Made by a program: the position numbers and the translations under genes
NCBI GenBank assembly: GCA_019915015.1
Contig: JAHBBC010000022.1
Location: 372,001-436,000, forward strand
Origin: Auriscalpium vulgare
Taxonomy: Eukaryota > Basidiomycota > Agaricomycetes > Russulales > Auriscalpiaceae
DNA: 64,000 nt
Direction: 5' to 3'
In this document: piece after piece, positions 10,627-21,844 of the stretch
How positions within the stretch are numbered: the stretch's first letter is position 1
Layout: the number at the start of each line of letters is the position of its first letter
Notes under the pieces: generated by a model
Seen by the model: only the letters and a program-made list of their open reading frames with translations
Database searches by the model: none
What the model was told of the DNA's origin: nothing

Positions 10627-13367
10627 TCAGCGACGCTTCCGAGTCGTTATTTTGCTCCTACATCAACATGAGAAACGGGACGAGAATGCAGAATGTGCCT
10701 AACGTACCTCTTATTCGCCGGCTGGCCAGTCAGAGAGCTGTCCGCGGACCGCTTCTTGCCCGCGCGATTCTCGTTGTCTGCGTCATCTTCAGCTATCATG
10801 GCTTGCATGGTTGACGATTGGCCCATATTCTCCGCAACCCATGACACATCCTCGAAAGCTGACTCCCACTCGCGGTGCTGTTTCGCCGTCGCCGCCACGC
10901 CGTACCACCAGCTGAGCGTGACGAGCACGATCGCAAACCCATTACGGCCGCCTTTCATGCAGCCTGACCACTCCTCCGACGGGCAAGCCTTTCTAACCAA
11001 CGGCCACTTGGAGCCGCGCCAATCAGGTTGGAGCCCTATCCACCATGTACGCCAGCTGGCAGCGAAGACCTTCACATCGTCGATGGCGGGGGACTTTGAG
11101 TAGTCGCGGCGTGACAACCAACGAGAGAGTTGCTCGGGGCGACCGGTGGTCGCCAGCTGGAATCGCTTACCCTAAGAGAATGTGACAGCGTCAGTATCTG
11201 ATTGAAAAGATGTGAATGGAACGCACCTGGCCAGACGGAAATCCCATCTTCTCCTCCATCGCGACCCATTGTCCGACTAAAGCCGCCCACTCATCGCCCT
11301 CAATCGCCTTCTCAAGATAGCCGTGGTCCTTGATCAGCCAGTCTGGCCACTGTGCAACGTCTTTGTTTGTATTGCGCTCGCTGCTGGTCTCTTCGCTCGC
11401 GTCTTCATCGATTGAAACGTTTGATTTGTCGCCCAGCATCACAGAGTCATGCATTGTGGTGGGATGCGGAGAAGGGGCTGCGTCGTTGACGATCACGTTC
11501 TCAGCGACGGCTGACGGGAGGCCTGCGCCAGTGTCGACAACGACGGTGGAAAGATCAGGGCTGGGAAGTGACGTCTTGTTCTCAGACGCTGACGACGTTG
11601 GTGCTGCCGTTACAGGGGGTGACGAATCGATGGACGACAGTGAGGACGGGGCATGCTGGGATGGAGAGCTTGATGTCGACGACAAGGTGGCGGATGCTGT
11701 CGCCTGCGAAGGCGCAGTCGTGAGCGCTACGCCAGATGAAGGAGGGAGGACTTCCGCGGTCGCGGATTGCCTGTCTTGTTCATCGCCGTCGTCGACAGGC
11801 GACTCGACCTCAGCGGCCTCAGCCCTGCTCAAACGTCATCAACGCTCTGCCCCATATCAACAGTGAAGGTACTCACAGATTTCCAGGTTCCTTGGCCTTG
11901 ATCCTCTCGGAGTGCCGCGGTGGGCCGGTTGCCAGCGCAGCCAGCTTCTCGCGCTCGATAGCTCTTGCCGCCGCCTTCTTCTCATCGGCCGTCTTTGGCT
12001 TGTCGCTTGGCTCGAAACCGGCGTCTCTCATCAACTGCGTATTCCTCGCGATAGCGTCAAGACGGAGTTGCATGTATGCGTCCACGTTGTCGCGGATGAT
12101 GGGAGCTGGCGCAGGTTCGTCGTCTGATTGATCGGCCTCGAAGTCTTCAATAACAAGCTCCTCTTCCGAGGTATTCTCTTCAACCGTCGCAGCGCTCTTG
12201 TTCTGAGGCCCTCGCTTCTTCCTGGACGATTTGGGCACCGACGGCGGCGGGGTCTCCGCGCCTACAACGGCGGCCGGCGAGTCGGCGGCAGTCGACGCCT
12301 GTGACGTGTCGGTGGCGGTCGTCGGGTCTGAGGGCGACGTAGATGATGCGTTGTCGCTCGCAGTAGTGGCTGATTCAGAGGTAAGTACATATATCGTCAC
12401 ACGCGGGATGGACTCGACTTACTGTATACCATGCGCAGATATTTACGGTACGGCTGCTCCACCTTATCCTTGAACTCTGGGTACATCGTTGCGAAGTTCC
12501 GACCGTCATCAAGCCGTGTATGGACGCTGAAAAAACGATGGTGAGTACGACAGGAATCTATAAATTGACTTGCGACTCACGCAAAGGAAACAATCTTGCC
12601 GTCGCCGTCGGGCGAGGGACCTCCAAACAGCATCGTGCAGGACCAGTTCGTGAGCTCCTTGATCTGGCTAACGGCCAACGCCGCCGTATCAGGCATCATA
12701 CGAGCATTCCTAAGGATCAAGATGAGTATTTGTTGTCCCGCAGACAAACAAGCGCATGCTTACGCATTCAAGACCTCCTCGCTGAACTCAACGTCGTCGC
12801 TGCCCTCTTCTCCGTCGCGCACCACCTTGACTGCGGCACGTACTTCATCCGACTCCTGCTCCAAGAGCTCGCGACACGTCTTGTTCCGAAAGACGAGCTC
12901 GGGCATCGGCTCGTCGTCCTCGGGTAGTTCGGCCAAGTACGTGGCCCACGCAGCTTCAACGAGCGCCTTCAACTTGGACTTCCAGAAGTACTGCTGGTAT
13001 ACCTGATGCTCGGGTTTCTTGCGAGGCGGCCGCGCGGACAAGTTGAGAACACCGCCACGTCTGCGAGCATTGCCACGCACGCTGTCGCGCGAGTGGTTGT
13101 TAAACCATTGGCGAAGGCGCTGTAAAAATATCGGTGAGCTCCATTTGCTCGTGACAGCAAGGCGTCTTTACTGACCCTTCGTATGTCCGGACTACCTTTG
13201 ACAGCCGGTCCCGTATGGTTGTCCTCCGTGTCGGGATACTCGAGTAACCATGCGGAGTACAGGACAGGCCAGTACTCCCTCACGGCGAGTGCTCCCTTCG
13301 CCTGGACCTCCTTATACTCACCGAGGTGCTCCTTCAGCCACTTTTGCTGCTCGCCGGTAGCCCACAT
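10627..13367 (-). CDS. KDZ-element passenger protein with WFNN helix, unnamed agaricomycete family
   Basis: The start is an ATG at 13367 (MWATGEQQKWLKEHLGEY). Exon 1 has a conserved-looking GALAVREYWPVLYSAW block. After an intron comes RLRQWFNNHSRDSV, which resembles the recognition-helix WFxN core of homeodomain-like folds. Further exons hold LTNWSCTMLFGGPSPDGDGK and NFATMYPEFKDKVEQPYRKY, then long Ser/Thr/Pro/Asp-rich disordered segments, then WPDWLIKDHGYLEKAIEGDE, TTGRPEQLSRWLSRR and WRTWWIGLQPDWR. These blocks recur, in my memory, in many uncharacterised Agaricomycete proteins. The last exon is inferred to add a basic tail (SKITTRKRR) to a KKRSADSS region, making a plausible nuclear signal; without that intron the stop would be at 10647. 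Role unknown; a DNA-binding accessory or regulator of the element is a guess. Confidence 0.75.
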
Positions 13368-13663
13368 AATGGACGGAGAAGGTCAGGAAGAGAAGCAAGG
13401 GAGTTGTGACGGCGCAACACGGTAAGTTTTCACTCCAATCGCACTCCGCTGGTCTGATTTCACTCCGCAAGTCCGCCATCACTTGCTGAGATTCAACCTG
13501 ACCATCTCACCAGATCCCCTAGATTCACGTTCACTTTGGTAGGGTCCCCCCGCGGCGTCGAACCCGCGCGTCACGGAGGTTGCCGGACGTGTCTTTATAA
13601 CGGCGGGCAATCAAACTGCGATCACTCGATCGCTCTCCCACAAGCCTCCCACAGCGACTTTCA
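13368..13663. promoter_or_regulatory. Divergent promoter region inside KDZ element
   Basis: This is the only gap between the minus-strand passenger gene and the three plus-strand genes. A TATA-like TTTATAA lies at 13594-13600, 64 bp before the ATG at 13664. Three motifs between 13427 and 13470 (TTTCACTCC, CGCACTCCG, TTTCACTCCG) resemble the core of the subterminal array units (ATTCACTCCGG). If the arrays bind transposase, these may be operator-like sites, but that is inference. Confidence 0.4.
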
Positions 13664-14592
13664 ATGACCTCCTTCACCCCCTCATCTGATGCGCAGCCGT
13701 CCGCCCCTTGTACGCCGTCCACACATTTCCTCTCTTACATACTCATATCTTGTGCAGCGGTCCAACGACTCCCCACCTACACTGAGAAGCCCGTCCCGGG
13801 CATCTACACGTAATTCGTGATCCTCGATACCAAGTTTCGCGGTATCTCCACCGACTGGTATGTTTTTGGCTATCCCTTCTTATATCTAATACTGACAATG
13901 TATTGCAGGGCGGTCGTCGGGCCCGCTGTCCGCATCGTCGGTGCCTTGCACCGCAAGGTGACCTCGTTTACAGCGGCCGTTGAAGGTGACCTCGTTTACA
14001 GCGGCCGTTGAAGCCCTCGACAAAGCGGACCTGGCCATTGCCCTGGTGACAGAGCAAATGGCCTCGGTGTCGGTCAACGACGCCACCCAGACACAGGTCG
14101 CATCCCAGGCGCGCGTGAGCACCGGAGCAGCTGCAGCAGCAAGCGCGTCGTCGACGCCGCCTACTGCCTCAATGGCAACTCCGACGCCACCGCCGCCACC
14201 GCCATCGCCATCGCCCTCACCCCCGCTACCGACAGGCGAGCTCGTGGCGCTTATCGCCGCGAAAAAAGAGATTGGTGAGAATTTCGATTGCGTGTATTGC
14301 TCTCTATATGCTGATGTCTACGGCCATCAGAGGAAGGAATGGCGGAGCATCTTGAAGGGCGCGGCGGCCGCCCACGCAACGGTCACGGTGGTTGGCCCTA
14401 TCTTGCGGTTGCGTGCGGACGGAAGCGCAGTATTTTCGCCAACACGTACGTCTCTGCTTCTCTGGTAGTGCATCCCTCTGACATCTTTCAAACAGCCCCG
14501 CGGCCATAGGCCTTACTGTGGGATACCCGGGCCAGCTAGCGAGGGGTTTCCGTACGATTGGTGGCGCTCATCTGTGGCTGGAGCAGCATTGA
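13664..14592 (+). pseudogene. KDZ-element passenger ORF, Pro-rich, broken by 28-bp duplication and an in-frame stop
   Basis: An ATG at 13664 begins MTSFTPSSDAQPS. Exons then read LPTYTEKPVPGIYT and TKFRGISTDW, followed after an intron by AVVVGPAVRIVGALHRKVT. These are loosely similar to the short viroplasmin/RNase H1 N-terminal-like domains seen in some basidiomycete element proteins, but I hold that only weakly. A TAA at 13811-13813 interrupts the frame. An exact 28-bp tandem duplication (13955-13982 and 13983-14010) then shifts it. Downstream the frame reads EALDKADLAIALVTEQ, an Ala/Ser stretch, a PTPPPPPPSPSPSPP linker and a C-terminus ending GGAHLWLEQH. The two lesions make it a likely pseudogene in this copy. 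Confidence 0.5.
13955..14010 (+). repeat. Exact 28-bp tandem duplication
   Basis: The 28-mer beginning AAGGTGACCTCGTTTACAGC is present twice head to tail. Because 28 is not a multiple of three, it shifts the reading frame of the passenger ORF and brings a TGA into frame at 14009-14011. Confidence 0.95.
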
Positions 14593-15231
14593 GGCGTAGA
14601 TTACGGCCGTCGAAATAAATTTGCCTTCTTGTGTCTCCATTGAATAGAAATATGTTATGAGTCGAATTCTTCTTCTATCTGGTATGCGCACGGTGCGAAT
14701 TGCTATAAGGGTTGTTGAAACGGCGTGAGGCTATGGTGGTGTATCAGCTCAGAGTGTCTCAACCATCTTGTTCAGCCCGTAGCACCCTCAATATTATTCC
14801 CTGTGTGTCCCAATAACATCCAAAGTGATCCATGGACACGCCCAAATCTCCATAGAACAGCTTCGATCTTATCCGACGCGAACTGCTAGAAGGGTTGTTG
14901 AAACGGCGTCAGGCTATGGCGGCGTATGAGCTGTCTCAACCATCTTGCTCAGCCCGCAGTACCCTCAATAGTCTTCCCTGCGTGTCCCAATAAAATTCAA
15001 AGCGTTCCCCTCACATGCCCAATTCCATACAATAGCTACGATTTTATCCGATTTGAAGCGCTCAAGTGATGCTCGTGGATCTGCCGTACGGAGGGTGAGC
15101 GCAGTCGCGCGTCCATAGCTTCACTCACACCCTTCAACCCTTCCTCCCACTCTCACCTCGGCCTTGCGTGCCATCCTCTGAAACGCATCCTGCATCACAA
15201 ATCATACTCTGGTGTACAATATCTCGTATAC
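14593..15231. repeat. Element-internal non-coding region with 183-bp tandem duplication
   Basis: No gene is visible here. Two copies of a segment of about 183 bp (14695-14877 and 14878-15052) share GGGTTGTTGAAACGGCGT, TCTCAACCATCTTG and CAGCCCG.AG.ACCCTCAATA, with moderate divergence. They lie between the broken ORF and the small basic-protein gene, so they may be transcription-termination or promoter material. Confidence 0.7.
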
Positions 15232-15967
15232 ATGGCCATGGATGATCGACGAAAAAAGGACTACTTGAGGTGCGCTCTCATTTGTCGCAAAGCGAACACC
15301 GTACTGACCTATGATGCATACCATTATTCCTTTCACTCAGGCATAGAGACAAGCGATTGGAGTATCAGAAAGCGTACAACAGCATCAAACGGGCGAGTCG
15401 CCGGAAGGTTAGTAAGGCTCAGCGCCTTGAGATGGAGGGAGCACGAAAGGTAGCAAAGTACTGGCGCCTGCCTCCGTACGTCTCATTTTCCGCTTGCACA
15501 TTTCGTTGCATTGAATCATAAAAGTAGTCCTTACAAAAGCAAAATTGCATGCATCTCGAAGGATCAAGATACCCAGCGCACGTCGCAGATGCGTCGCCTC
15601 GAGGACGAGATCTGGCGGAACTGGACAGCCCACCGCGAAGAGCTAATGGCTGTCAATCCGGACGACTGGATGCCCCGCTACCTCAACGCAGTGCGCGCTG
15701 CTATCGACGAGCAGCTGGAGCACGTTAAGACTCTCCAAGATTCCAGCGAGCAGAGGCTTCATGCGCACCGCAGGTTCATCGCCGGATTGCACCAAGAGAT
15801 AGAAATCATCCAGTGCGGTATCAACGTGTATGACGCCTCGCTTCTTGAGGAAGTATTCATCTTCAATGGTCGCAGGTATGTCCACTCGAGCTGGCGGTGC
15901 CATTGACACTGAAAAATGCTGTTGCAGTGTTCAAAAGGCTTACTTTCAACGTGTGTACGGATTTTGA
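15232..15967 (+). CDS. Small basic, helical protein carried by KDZ element
   Basis: Four exons are inferred: 15232-15269, about 15342-15477, about 15531-15875 and about 15928-15967. The start is MAMDDRRKKDYLRHRDKRLE and the stop is a TGA at 15965-15967 after FQRVYGF. The first 60 residues are rich in Arg/Lys with spaced aliphatics. The rest (EIWRNWTAHREELMAVNPDD, then AVRAAIDEQLEHVKTLQDSS) is probably alpha-helical. Predicted size is about 185 residues. I recognise no named domain. The basic N-terminus would suit nucleic-acid binding and the helical remainder oligomerisation. It lies just upstream of, and in line with, the transposase, so an accessory role in transposition is plausible but unproven. 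Confidence 0.6.
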
Positions 15968-16256
15968 CTACAGTATGTAGGCTGACAGTCTGCTTTGCTC
16001 GTCTGCGTGGATTCCATACATTTGTACCGTAATACTTGCATACACTTCGTTGGATCTTAATATCATGTACATTGGGAGGAGTCGCGCCGCGGCGACCGAG
16101 ATGTGACTTGGCCTGAATGCCTTCAAATTGGGAGGCTTCGCGTTTGAAAAGAATGCCAGTATCCTTAGAATGGCCTCAATAGAGGTCTTTGTGATTTTCG
16201 TGCATTAAAACGACAAGATCGCATCCACAGGAGGCTCCTTAGGACGATGCGACAAC
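15968..16256 (+). promoter_or_regulatory. Intergenic region upstream of KDZ transposase
   Basis: This stretch of about 290 bp separates the small basic-protein gene from the transposase ATG. It is locally AT-rich (16150-16210) and has no coding signal. It must hold the transposase promoter unless the two genes are co-transcribed. I see no clear TATA box. Confidence 0.4.
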
Positions 16257-19200
16257 ATGTCGGCATCTTCCGGTGTGCCGCTCATCCCTCCTCCTACGCC
16301 GATGTCTCGCAAAAGTCGGAAACGGAAGCATGCTATTGTCATGCAGGCACTGGACGATACCGACGAGGTCCTGCAGCCAAGACAAGTCGTGTCTAGACAC
16401 GTTAACATCGCAGTTGGGGCAGGCGCAAGTCGGAAGAGAAAGCTTGCCCATACTACTTCTCATTACATCGAGTCCGTTGAAGATCCGCCTGCGTCTCTCC
16501 ACTCTGAACCTGCTTCCGTACTGCCTGATGCATATGATCCTTCCTTCAACATCGAGCCCCTCCCAGGTATCCACGTCGAAGACATACCTGTGCCGCGGCG
16601 ACGGCGGCGGCGAGGACGGGTGCGCTTCTTTCGTCCCGAGGTTACATCTGTCTGCTCACTTCCAGTCAATCTCTAGGGTACACGCAAACCCATCGAGAGC
16701 TGGCTGCCATATAGATCGCAGTTCCTCGACGAATTGATCCGCTTGGAGGGACTAGGAGACCATGCGAGCCTCCCGGTGTGCAGCCGCTGCACGGCGAAGG
16801 ATGGGGACGTCAGATGCACGAGTTGCATGACTGGGGAGCGGTTTTGCAGCGACTGCATCGTGCTTGAGCACAAGCATCTTCCGTTTCATCGTCTGGAGGT
16901 GCGCGTTGCTCGTCTCGAGTTGAATATTCACTCACAGTAAATTTAGAGATGGAACGGCTACTACCACGAGAAGTTTGCGCTGTGTGCAGCCGGTCTGCGC
17001 ATTCAACTTGGTCACGACGGCCGGACTTGCCCCCATCCCCTCATCAAGCCCACACCGATGACAGTCATTGACATCAGTGGCATTCATGAAGTCCAAATCG
17101 ACTTCTGCGAGTGCGGCATCATTGGCGCCGGCCATCACTTTGTTCAACTTCTTCGCGCCTCGTTATGGCCCGCAACAATAGAACGCCCACAGACGGCAAT
17201 CACCATGCGCACACTGAGGATGTTCCATGCTCTGAACCTTCAGAGCAAATTGAATGCCTACGACTTTTGGTGCAGTCTCGTGCGCCTCACGGACGGCATC
17301 GGCACTCGTCCTCCAAAGGTTCGTGATCTGCTCTGCTCGACTGCCGTTGCCTCACTCAGATATACATCCAGTATCGCTACCGTGAGTTCATCCGCGCAGC
17401 ACGTTTCTTTCGAAATGTTCGTGCTCTCAAGCGAGCGGCGCGCGGCCACGATCCCGCTGGTATCGAGGCAACAAAACCTGGCGCGCTCGTCGTCCAGTGT
17501 CCGCAGTGTCCGCAGCCAGGCATGAACATGCCAGATGGCTGGGAAGACGCGCCTGAAAGCGAACGGTACGTTATTCTTTGACCGCGTGCTCGGTGATTGC
17601 TCATACTACAGGCAGGTGGAAGCACGCCATGTTCTTGGCAATGGACGCCAACTTCAAAATGAAGCTCAAAAATCGCGGCCTCGTCGACACCGAGCTCTCT
17701 CCAGGATGGAGCTACTTCGTCGAGCAGAAGGAGTACAGCGCTCACTGTGAGAAGTACCAGCATGAACCCGAGGCGCGTCAGCCTCATTCATTTGATCGCC
17801 GTTGTATTGACATCATGAGTGTAGATCAAATACTGTGACTCAAATCACTCCGCAATCGACAAGGCTAATCTGCCCGCGCAACGCCGGTTCAGTATCAATG
17901 GCGTCGGGGCAGTTGTTTGCTCAAGGCATGTCTTCTACCTTCGCCATTCCGTTGGTGATTTGCGCTTTGGGGAACGGTGAGTCAGTCTCTACCAGTCCGC
18001 AATATATTCGTTCAACAATGCGCAGGTATGCAAGCATGGATTACATGCTATTCTCGGCACTTTCCTTGTCTGCGCCGGCCATCAAAACGCTCTACGTATC
18101 GTACGATATCGCCTGTTCTTTCTCCAAGAACTTCAAGACTCGCATGCTCCGGTACCAGGCTAATTTCCACATTGATCCGGACGCCCTGAGACTCAAATGG
18201 GGCGTGCCTAAATTCCATCTTATCGCGCATGGCCCCAAATGCCAGACCGAGTTCTCGCTGAACAACACGGACGGAGTGGGGCGCACGCACGGAGAAGGGG
18301 TAGAGGGAGGATGGGCGGAGCTCAACGGGTTCGCTCTGAGTACACGGGAGATGACTGGCCCGGCCCGTCAAGAAAATATTGATGATGCATGCGGCGGCAT
18401 CAATTGGCGCAAAACCATCACAATCCGTAAGCATATCATTTTGATGGATGATAAGCACACGAGCTGACGGACGCGCGCGTTCGGGAATGTGCAGCGTCGA
18501 CTGTCCGCAAGAGTCTGAGAGTCGCGGTGGAGGCACTACGCAAGCAGCGCATCGCATTCAACGAAGCGTGCGAGAACATCCCGCAGGAGACGCAGGACGA
18601 ATGGATTGCAATGATGCGCGCATACGAGGACGACAAGGCAGCGCCCAATCCATATGAGGAGCCGGTGGTCGGTACGTCGCTCATTCTGTGCCTCTGATCT
18701 GTATCAATTCTGATTGCGGCATTAGCAATGTCCTTGGTTGATGTGCGCCTCGAATTGGCTGAAGAGGAGGCCCGGGAGGCGGCCCTAGGTCAGCTATCAC
18801 CGCACGAAACGACAGCGAGCATGTTTTTGACCATCGGGTTTGAACTGGAGGAGCAGCAGTAAATTCTTTCATCACCGCTATATCAATATCGATTTCTCAC
18901 TGCCAGCCAGGCGTCTTGTGCGGGAGAAGGCCAAGAGCGTCGCTGCCGGCGCTCGGGTTGATCCAGAGGCGCCATCAGAGCTGCCGTCAGGGACGAAACG
19001 ACGGAGCAAACGGACACCGAAGGACCGGCACAACAGCACCGAGAAGGTCGCGCTTAGGGAGAAGCAGGCCGTTCTCCGGCACAGGATCGCCTCCTGGCGC
19101 CCCATTCAGCAGCTCTACATCCCGTGTATCAATCAACTCCTCTCCAACTCGCAGGACACTGATGCCGACGCTTCTGCACCGAGCAGTGTACCCTCCGCAA

Positions 19201-20336
19201 GTGGTCACCCCGAGAATGAGACGCTATATCTTCCGTCGCAGCTGCCGGTCGAGCTACGCAGAACAGGGTGTGTTGCTGGCCTCGCTGACAAAGAGTACCG
19301 CCTGCGCTTGGCACAGGCCGAGGATTCCCTCTACGAGGTGCGTGGTTGAACGCATCAAGCGAGTGCATGGCTAACTCTTATTGTTGCACAGGTGCGCCGC
19401 TCGCTACGTATCCGCCACACGCATGTCCACTTCAAGCGCGTACACATTGCCGGCCCCGGACAGAAGGCCAACACGCGCGCGCGCACCTTCATTGCGCGGC
19501 TCATGGAGAAGGTCGCACGCCATGCACAGCGCTACCGCGCTGCGTATTCCGCTCTTCTCCAGCTCGACCCCGACGGCGACTGGAAGCACAAGCTACGGGA
19601 ACTCCGCGACAGCGACCTACGCGGGCCCCGCCAGGAGCCCAATCAGCTTGGAAAAGGTCACTTCGAAGCGACCTGGATCTGGCGCAACTTACGGCCGGAC
19701 ATACGTGATGTCCCTGGCGCAGACGAGGATGCGACGGAGGCGGAGATTACGGACAGTACGTATGCCTGCGCTCACAATTCGTGACCCATGCGCTGAGCTT
19801 CACATATAGGTGTACGTGTTGACTGGGTGAATGCAAAGGCCCGTGTCGACCGTTGGGAAGAAGAGATTGTACTCCTTCAAGAGGAGATGGCACGCGCGGT
19901 GCGTTTCATGTCAGCACGGGCGGAATCCTGGAGCGCCTTACAAAACAGCCGTCCTGCCGTCCGCCCTGATATCGCCGCTGGTCTGAACGCATACGCTCGC
20001 CGCCAGGCCGCTCAGTTTGAGGGGATCGGTAACTCATTTGTCGCGTACTGGAAGCCTGTACTTGCCGCACTGGAGCTCCCGGATCTTTGGCCTACAGTCA
20101 CCACTTCCCAAACCGTCCCCATGTTGTCCACTTCTGACATACCCCCTGCCCATTTCGCTTCACAGTCAGACAATGATGCGCACTCAGAAGGCGATGAGGA
20201 TGATGTGCACTCAGAAGGGGACTCTGAGTCCGGGATGTCGGATGTCTCTGGGGCGTCGGAGGGCCGCGAAATTGAAGGAACGGATGTAATTCAGCCTGCT
20301 GGTGACGTAGAGGATGCCATAGACGATGCGCTGTAG
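16257..20336 (+). CDS. KDZ transposase with CxC2 cysteine cluster
   Basis: This is the transposase of the element. Exon 1 (16257-16619) encodes a basic, probably nuclear, N-terminus with a run of Arg. From 16677 the CxC2 cluster follows: CSRC, CTSC, FCSDCIVLEHKHLPFHRLE, then RWNGYYHEKF and GLRIQLGH, and IDISGIHEVQIDFCEC. The KDZ catalytic region follows: FLAMDANFKMKLKNRG, GWSYFVEQKEY, DSNHSAIDKANLPAQ, GVGAVVCSRH, MDYMLFSAL, YVSYDIACSFSKN, HGEGVEGGWAELN. Asp of DANF, Asp of SYDIAC and Glu of GEGVEGGW are the likely RNase-H-fold acids. C-terminal helical blocks (LREKQAVLRHRIASWRPIQQ, GPGQKANTRARTF, DRWEEEIVLLQEEM) match the family, and the protein ends in an acidic tail. About nine introns were inferred; one near 17769-17828 needs a GC donor. 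With them removed I see no stop, so the gene looks intact. Confidence 0.93.
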
Positions 20337-20479
20337 GCGCCAATGCAATGCTTTGTCTTTAGTTTCCGATGCGTCGTAAAATTCAACCAAGTCACCACTT
20401 CGAACCGGCTGATGCCGGCCAATTGCGGGCATATCCGACAACTAGATATGCATGCAAAGGGAATACTCTACGCACCAGT

Positions 20480-21740
20480 GAATAAATACAGCTCCCTGAG
20501 TAAATTTCTGCGTGCCTGCAGTTCAAACTATATGTTCCCAGAGTAATTACTGCGCACCCGGAGCTACTACTGCGTGAACACTGCGCTGCACATCTGTAGT
20601 AGATTCTGTGCGCCCGGAAAGTAAATACTCTACACACCAGTGAATACAGCTCGAGTTAATTCTGCGCACCTGGAGTGAATACTTTGTGAATGCTGCTCTG
20701 CACATCAGTAGTGAATTTGCGCGGCCGGAGTGAATACCGCGCGCACGGAGTGAATACCTGAGCAGCCGTCGTAAATTCTGTGCGCCCGGAGCGAAGTCCG
20801 CGCGCCCGGTCCTGAGTAAATACTGCGCACACGGAGTAAATACTGAGCAGCCGTAGTAAATCATGTGCGCCCGGAGTGAAGTCCGCGCGCCCGGTCAGGA
20901 GTAAATACTGCGCGCACGGAGTAAATACTGAGCAGCCGTAGTAAAGTCCACGCGCCCTGTCAGGAGTAAATACTGCGCGCACGGAGTAAATACTGAGCAG
21001 CCGTAGTAAAATATGTGCGCCCAGAGTGAAGTTCGCGCGCCCGGTCAGGAGTAAATACTGCGCGCACGGAGTAATTACTGAGCAGCCGTAGTAAAGTCCG
21101 CGCGCCCGGTCAGGAGTAAATACTGCGCGCACGGAGTAAATACTGAGCAGCCGTAGTAAATTATGTGCGCCCAGAGTGAAGTTCGCGCGCCCGGTCAGGA
21201 GTAAATACTGCGCGCACGGAGTAAATACTGAGCAGCCGTAGTAAATTATTTGCGCCCGGAGTAAAGTCCGCACGCCCGGTCCTGAGTAAATACTGCGCGC
21301 ACGGAGTAAATACTGAGCAGCCGTAGTAAATTATGTGCGCCCAGAGTGAAGTCCGCGCGCCTGTTCAGGAGTAAATACTGCGCGCACGGAGTAAATACTG
21401 AGCAGCCGTAGTAAATTATGTGCGCCCGGAGTGAAGTCCGCGCGCCCGGTCCCGGAGTGAATACTGCGCACGAAGTGAATACTGACGATCCGGAGTGAAT
21501 ACTGACGATCCGGGGTAAATACTGCGCGCCCGGAGTAAATTATGCGCGCCCGGAGTGAGTACTGCACGCCCGGAGTGAATACTTTGTGCCCGGAGTACTG
21601 CGTGCCCGGAGTAATTACTGCGTTCCCGGAGTGAATAATGCGCGCCCCCTGTGCACCCGCAGTAAATACTACACATCCTGTTTATGTACATGTTGGGCCA
21701 CACGGGCCCGTAGTAAATACTGTAATGGGGCTAAAGTAAA
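20480..21740 (-). repeat. Right subterminal minisatellite array of KDZ element
   Basis: Units such as GCGCGCACGGAGTAAATACT and GCCCGGAGTGAAGTCCGCGC are the reverse complement of the left-array theme, so the two arrays face each other. Between about 20810 and 21430 units are organised into a higher-order pattern alternating the phrases GGAGTAAATACTGAGCAGCC and CGCGCCCGGTCAGGAGTAAA. Apparent minus-strand ORFs reading YYGCSVFTPCAQYLLL are repeat artefacts. The array thins into degenerate single units near 21740-21850. Confidence 0.9.
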
Positions 21741-21844
21741 TACTACACTGTAAATACACGTGGTCTAAACACCTTCAAGGGCGCACAGTAATTACCTTCC
21801 ATTGAAGTAAACACTATAGCCCATGGTACTACGCCGTATGCGTA

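Noticed and set aside
20547..21703. Minus-strand ORFs encoding YYGCSVFTPCAQYLLL repeats
   Set aside because: The same artefact, from the mirror array.
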